Below, one piece after another: positions 23,285-25,025 of a DNA stretch of 25,025 bases. Below the pieces are notes generated by a model. That model searched no databases and was not told the origin of the DNA. It saw nothing but the letters and a program-made list of their open reading frames with translations. Location of the stretch: positions 37,639 to 62,663 of the forward strand of contig DKBE01000041.1 of NCBI GenBank assembly GCA_002451085.1, written 5' to 3'. Position 1 is the first letter of the stretch. Each line of letters opens with the position of its first letter. A program made the translations under genes and the position numbers. Source of the DNA: Proteobacteria bacterium UBA6908 (lineage in GTDB: Bacteria > Pseudomonadota > Gammaproteobacteria > Acidiferrobacterales > UBA6901).

Positions 23285-23778
23285 TACGGATAACACGCAC
23301 TGGGCCCCGGTATCTGGGCAGAGATCCAGGCATAGATCGTCACGTAGTTCGGGTCGAGCGTATCCGGAAATATATCGCCACCGGCGTGGCTGCCGACAAT
23401 GGATTGCGCACCGGCCAGCGGCTCCAGCAGCAGTTTGCTGTCGGCCACCGAGTTCAGATTGGAGAAGGCCTTGGCGGCCAGGTAGTTGGCCTGCATTTCC
23501 GGGCTGTTCACCACGGTGATTCCCGGGTAAATCTTGAAAGCCCCGCCCGAGCTGCCATACACCGAGTGACAGCCACTGGCTGCACAGGTCTTGCCGCCGA
23601 TATTGGCATTGAAAATCGGATTGACGTTGTTGGCAAACAGCAGGCAGTCGAGCGTCTGCCCGGTGGTGATGGCCGTGCTGTTCACGTCCGTCCCGCAAGC
23701 GGACAGGAGCACCGCCATGCCTATCAAAAGCGAGGCGGGCAACATGCCCGCCTCCTGGCTACGTCTGAACCACCTCAC
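23284..23778 (-). CDS. Haem-motif lipoprotein with CX4CH
   Basis: A 164-residue lipoprotein (lipobox L-L-S-A-Cys28-G). It carries one haem-c-like motif of the CX4CH type at Cys65-A-A-S-G-Cys70-His71, rather than the usual CXXCH. The G-G-K-x-C-A-x-x-G-C-H-S setting resembles the lone-haem domains found in DUF1549/HzsA-type cytochromes. A second half with A-K-A-F-S-N-L and P-D-T-L-D-P-N-Y-V-T-I-Y-A-W-I follows. The start is GTG, with a perfect AGGAGGG seven bases upstream. It begins 11 bp after the multihaem gene, so both are probably a redox pair. CX4CH haem attachment is known in tetrahaem cytochrome c3; loading here is unproven. Confidence 0.85.
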   Translation of the reverse strand: MRWFRRSQEAGMLPASLLIGMAVLLSACGTDVNSTAITTGQTLDCLLFANNVNPIFNANIGGKTCAASGCHSVYGSSGGAFKIYPGITVVNSPEMQANYLAAKAFSNLNSVADSKLLLEPLAGAQSIVGSHAGGDIFPDTLDPNYVTIYAWISAQIPGPSACYP

Positions 23779-23784
23779 AAATTG

Positions 23785-23791
23785 CCCTCCT
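23785..23791 (-). promoter_or_regulatory. Strong ribosome-binding site deciding the haem lipoprotein start
   Basis: AGGAGGG on the minus strand, seven bases before the GTG at 23778. It overlaps the TAG stop of the preceding gene (23790-23792), suggesting handover of ribosomes. It supports GTG over the internal ATG at 23745. Confidence 0.7.
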
Positions 23792-25025
23792 ACGGGCAGA
23801 ATCCCGCCTGGATCCAGTTGCAGATCGCATTGTAATCGGGATCGCCCACCGGAAGGATAGGTCCCGGGGCATGGGTCGGATTCGTGCCGGCGGAAGCCGG
23901 GCGCCGGAGCAGCTCGGTCATGGGCGGATTGCTGATATCGCCGATCATGCTCAAGGTGGCATTAAAGTCGCCTTCCGCTTGGCCGGTCAGCACATAGCGC
24001 GCCCCGGTATAGCCGCCATTTGGGGCACCGCCACTACCGGGCTGCCCGACGGCCTGATGACAGGTACCGCAGCGATCAAGGAGGATGGCATGAATGTCAC
24101 GATCACTCGGATCAGCCGTATGGAATGCGTTCTCGTCCAGGCCGGTGACACCGCGTAAATTACCAGTAAAACCACCAACGCCATCGCGTGGACTGTTGTA
24201 ATACTGGCCGCCGACGTCGATCCATTCTGACACCAGGCGCTTCTCCGAAGCGTTCAGCATGGCACTGTGATCGGGGGTTGTGGCGCTGATCGGGAGATCG
24301 GACCGGAGTTCCTGGTTGAATAGCACTTCGATCAGGTGACTTCCGCGGGCGAGACCGACGTTGACTTGGGCCTCTCCGCGCACCACCACCAGCTCATCAT
24401 CCTGAACCTCGATGACCGGCAGGCCATTGGCGTCCAGCACCGGGTCGCCAACCAGAAGCTCTTCATAGGAAGTGAGCCGACCAGTGCCAGCGGTGGTATC
24501 GCGCAGGTCGAGCGTGGCCGGATCCTGGTGGCAACTGGTACAGGCGCCGGACGCGCGCGACGCATTCCAGATCGGCTGGATGTGGGTGGGGTAATCAATG
24601 ATGCCGTTGGTGGGCGCCACCGGCACGCCGGCATAATTAATTGTGAAAGACGCATCCGGTGCGCGATTCGCCTTTGCCGGCGCTGGATCTGTCCAATAGT
24701 CTAAGTAATTAATATCCTGCTTGAGTGTCGTTGGTTGCTGTGCGACCGCCGTAGCGTTTCCCCGGCGTGCCAATTCATCGAGCGTTTCTGCCATGGACTG
24801 GCCGGTCGGCAGGGTTCCGGATATCGGGTCAACACCGATGCCCAACAAGGTGTTGCGATGGTAGTACAGGCCACTGGTCGTATCGAGGTCGACTGGCGTC
24901 AAACCAGTATTGATGGCATTGCCGCGGCGCGGCGAATGGCAACCGTTGCAGGTGCGGGTCTCGCCGGGGCGGACCTGGATCCAGTTGGTGTGCGTTTGAA
25001 ACCCGCGCCCGTTGGAGTCCACCGC
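23790..25025 (-). CDS. C-terminal part of a multihaem c-type cytochrome (HzsA-like, partial)
   Basis: The last 410 or more residues of a larger protein whose 5' end lies beyond the window. Three CXXCH motifs are visible: C-N-G-C-H (residues 25-29 from the edge), C-T-S-C-H (161-165) and C-G-T-C-H (318-322). V-R-P-G-E-T-R-T-C-N-G-C-H-S-P-R-R-G is the pattern I associate with hydrazine-synthase-alpha-like (HzsA-related) proteins, where it follows a beta-propeller. The protein should be exported and carry haem c. Other Shewanella-type multihaem families cannot be excluded without the missing N-terminus. The stop is TAG at 23790, and the haem lipoprotein starts 11 bp later. HzsA itself makes hydrazine in anammox bacteria; such a role is unlikely here. 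Confidence 0.8.
   Translation of the reverse strand, partial: AVDSNGRGFQTHTNWIQVRPGETRTCNGCHSPRRGNAINTGLTPVDLDTTSGLYYHRNTLLGIGVDPISGTLPTGQSMAETLDELARRGNATAVAQQPTTLKQDINYLDYWTDPAPAKANRAPDASFTINYAGVPVAPTNGIIDYPTHIQPIWNASRASGACTSCHQDPATLDLRDTTAGTGRLTSYEELLVGDPVLDANGLPVIEVQDDELVVVRGEAQVNVGLARGSHLIEVLFNQELRSDLPISATTPDHSAMLNASEKRLVSEWIDVGGQYYNSPRDGVGGFTGNLRGVTGLDENAFHTADPSDRDIHAILLDRCGTCHQAVGQPGSGGAPNGGYTGARYVLTGQAEGDFNATLSMIGDISNPPMTELLRRPASAGTNPTHAPGPILPVGDPDYNAICNWIQAGFCP

Noticed and set aside
23285..23698. N-terminal extension of the SH3b-barrel frame (138 codons)
   Set aside because: It lies wholly inside the haem lipoprotein gene in another frame. A signal peptide and a TAATG junction mark ATG 23284 as the start.
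1..25025. Mobile elements, CRISPR arrays, attachment sites next to the tRNAs
   Set aside because: No transposase, integrase, direct repeats with spacers, or duplicated tRNA 3' ends were seen by eye.

Overview
The window looks like the chromosome of a gammaproteobacterium with moderately high GC. The yoaA/tsaB neighbourhood, the rmlBACD set and the bacterial tRNA-Glu(UUC)/tRNA-Ala(GGC) pair all fit. No phage, insertion sequence or CRISPR array was seen. The exact genus cannot be read from the sequence. Nearly all of the DNA is coding, and genes are tightly packed with many 1-4 nt overlaps.

Region 1 (about 1-4432, plus strand): a small two-helix membrane protein, a TauE/SafE-type permease fused to two universal-stress (UspA) domains, a CorB/CNNM-type membrane protein with CBS and CorC_HlyC domains, and a beta-class carbonic anhydrase.

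Region 2 (4442-10757, minus strand, read right to left): rmlB-rmlA-rmlC-rmlD, the complete dTDP-L-rhamnose pathway from glucose-1-phosphate. It runs directly into the DinG/XPD-type helicase gene yoaA, a small membrane protein gene and tsaB (tRNA t6A synthesis). Most junctions overlap, so this is probably one transcript. A candidate promoter lies before rmlB.

Region 3 (10855-11146, minus strand): tRNA-Ala(GGC) then tRNA-Glu(UUC), with a candidate promoter upstream and a strong intrinsic terminator downstream. The terminator insulates region 2 from region 4.

Region 4 (11152 to beyond 25025, minus strand): the most interesting part, an apparent operon of at least sixteen genes for a cell-envelope machine. 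In transcription order it holds the 3' part of a multihaem c-type cytochrome (resembling the C-terminal part of hydrazine-synthase-alpha-like proteins, by recall), a haem lipoprotein, an SH3b/outer-membrane barrel, a second barrel, a TlpA-like thioredoxin, a DUF4266-type lipoprotein with a Cys-Gly-Cys tail, a DUF3570-type barrel, a periplasmic coiled-coil protein, three TPR proteins (two of them lipoproteins), a tiny periplasmic protein, an ExbB/TolQ stator, two ExbD/TolR proteins and a TonB-like protein with an AgmX/PglI C-terminal domain. The ExbB + two ExbD + AgmX + TPR + barrel composition resembles the conserved core that underlies the Myxococcus Agl/Glt gliding machinery, whose role outside myxobacteria is not established. 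One of the two ExbD proteins has Asn where the proton-carrying Asp is expected. The combination with haem proteins and a thioredoxin suggests a proton-motive-force-driven, trans-envelope apparatus with a redox component. That function is inference.
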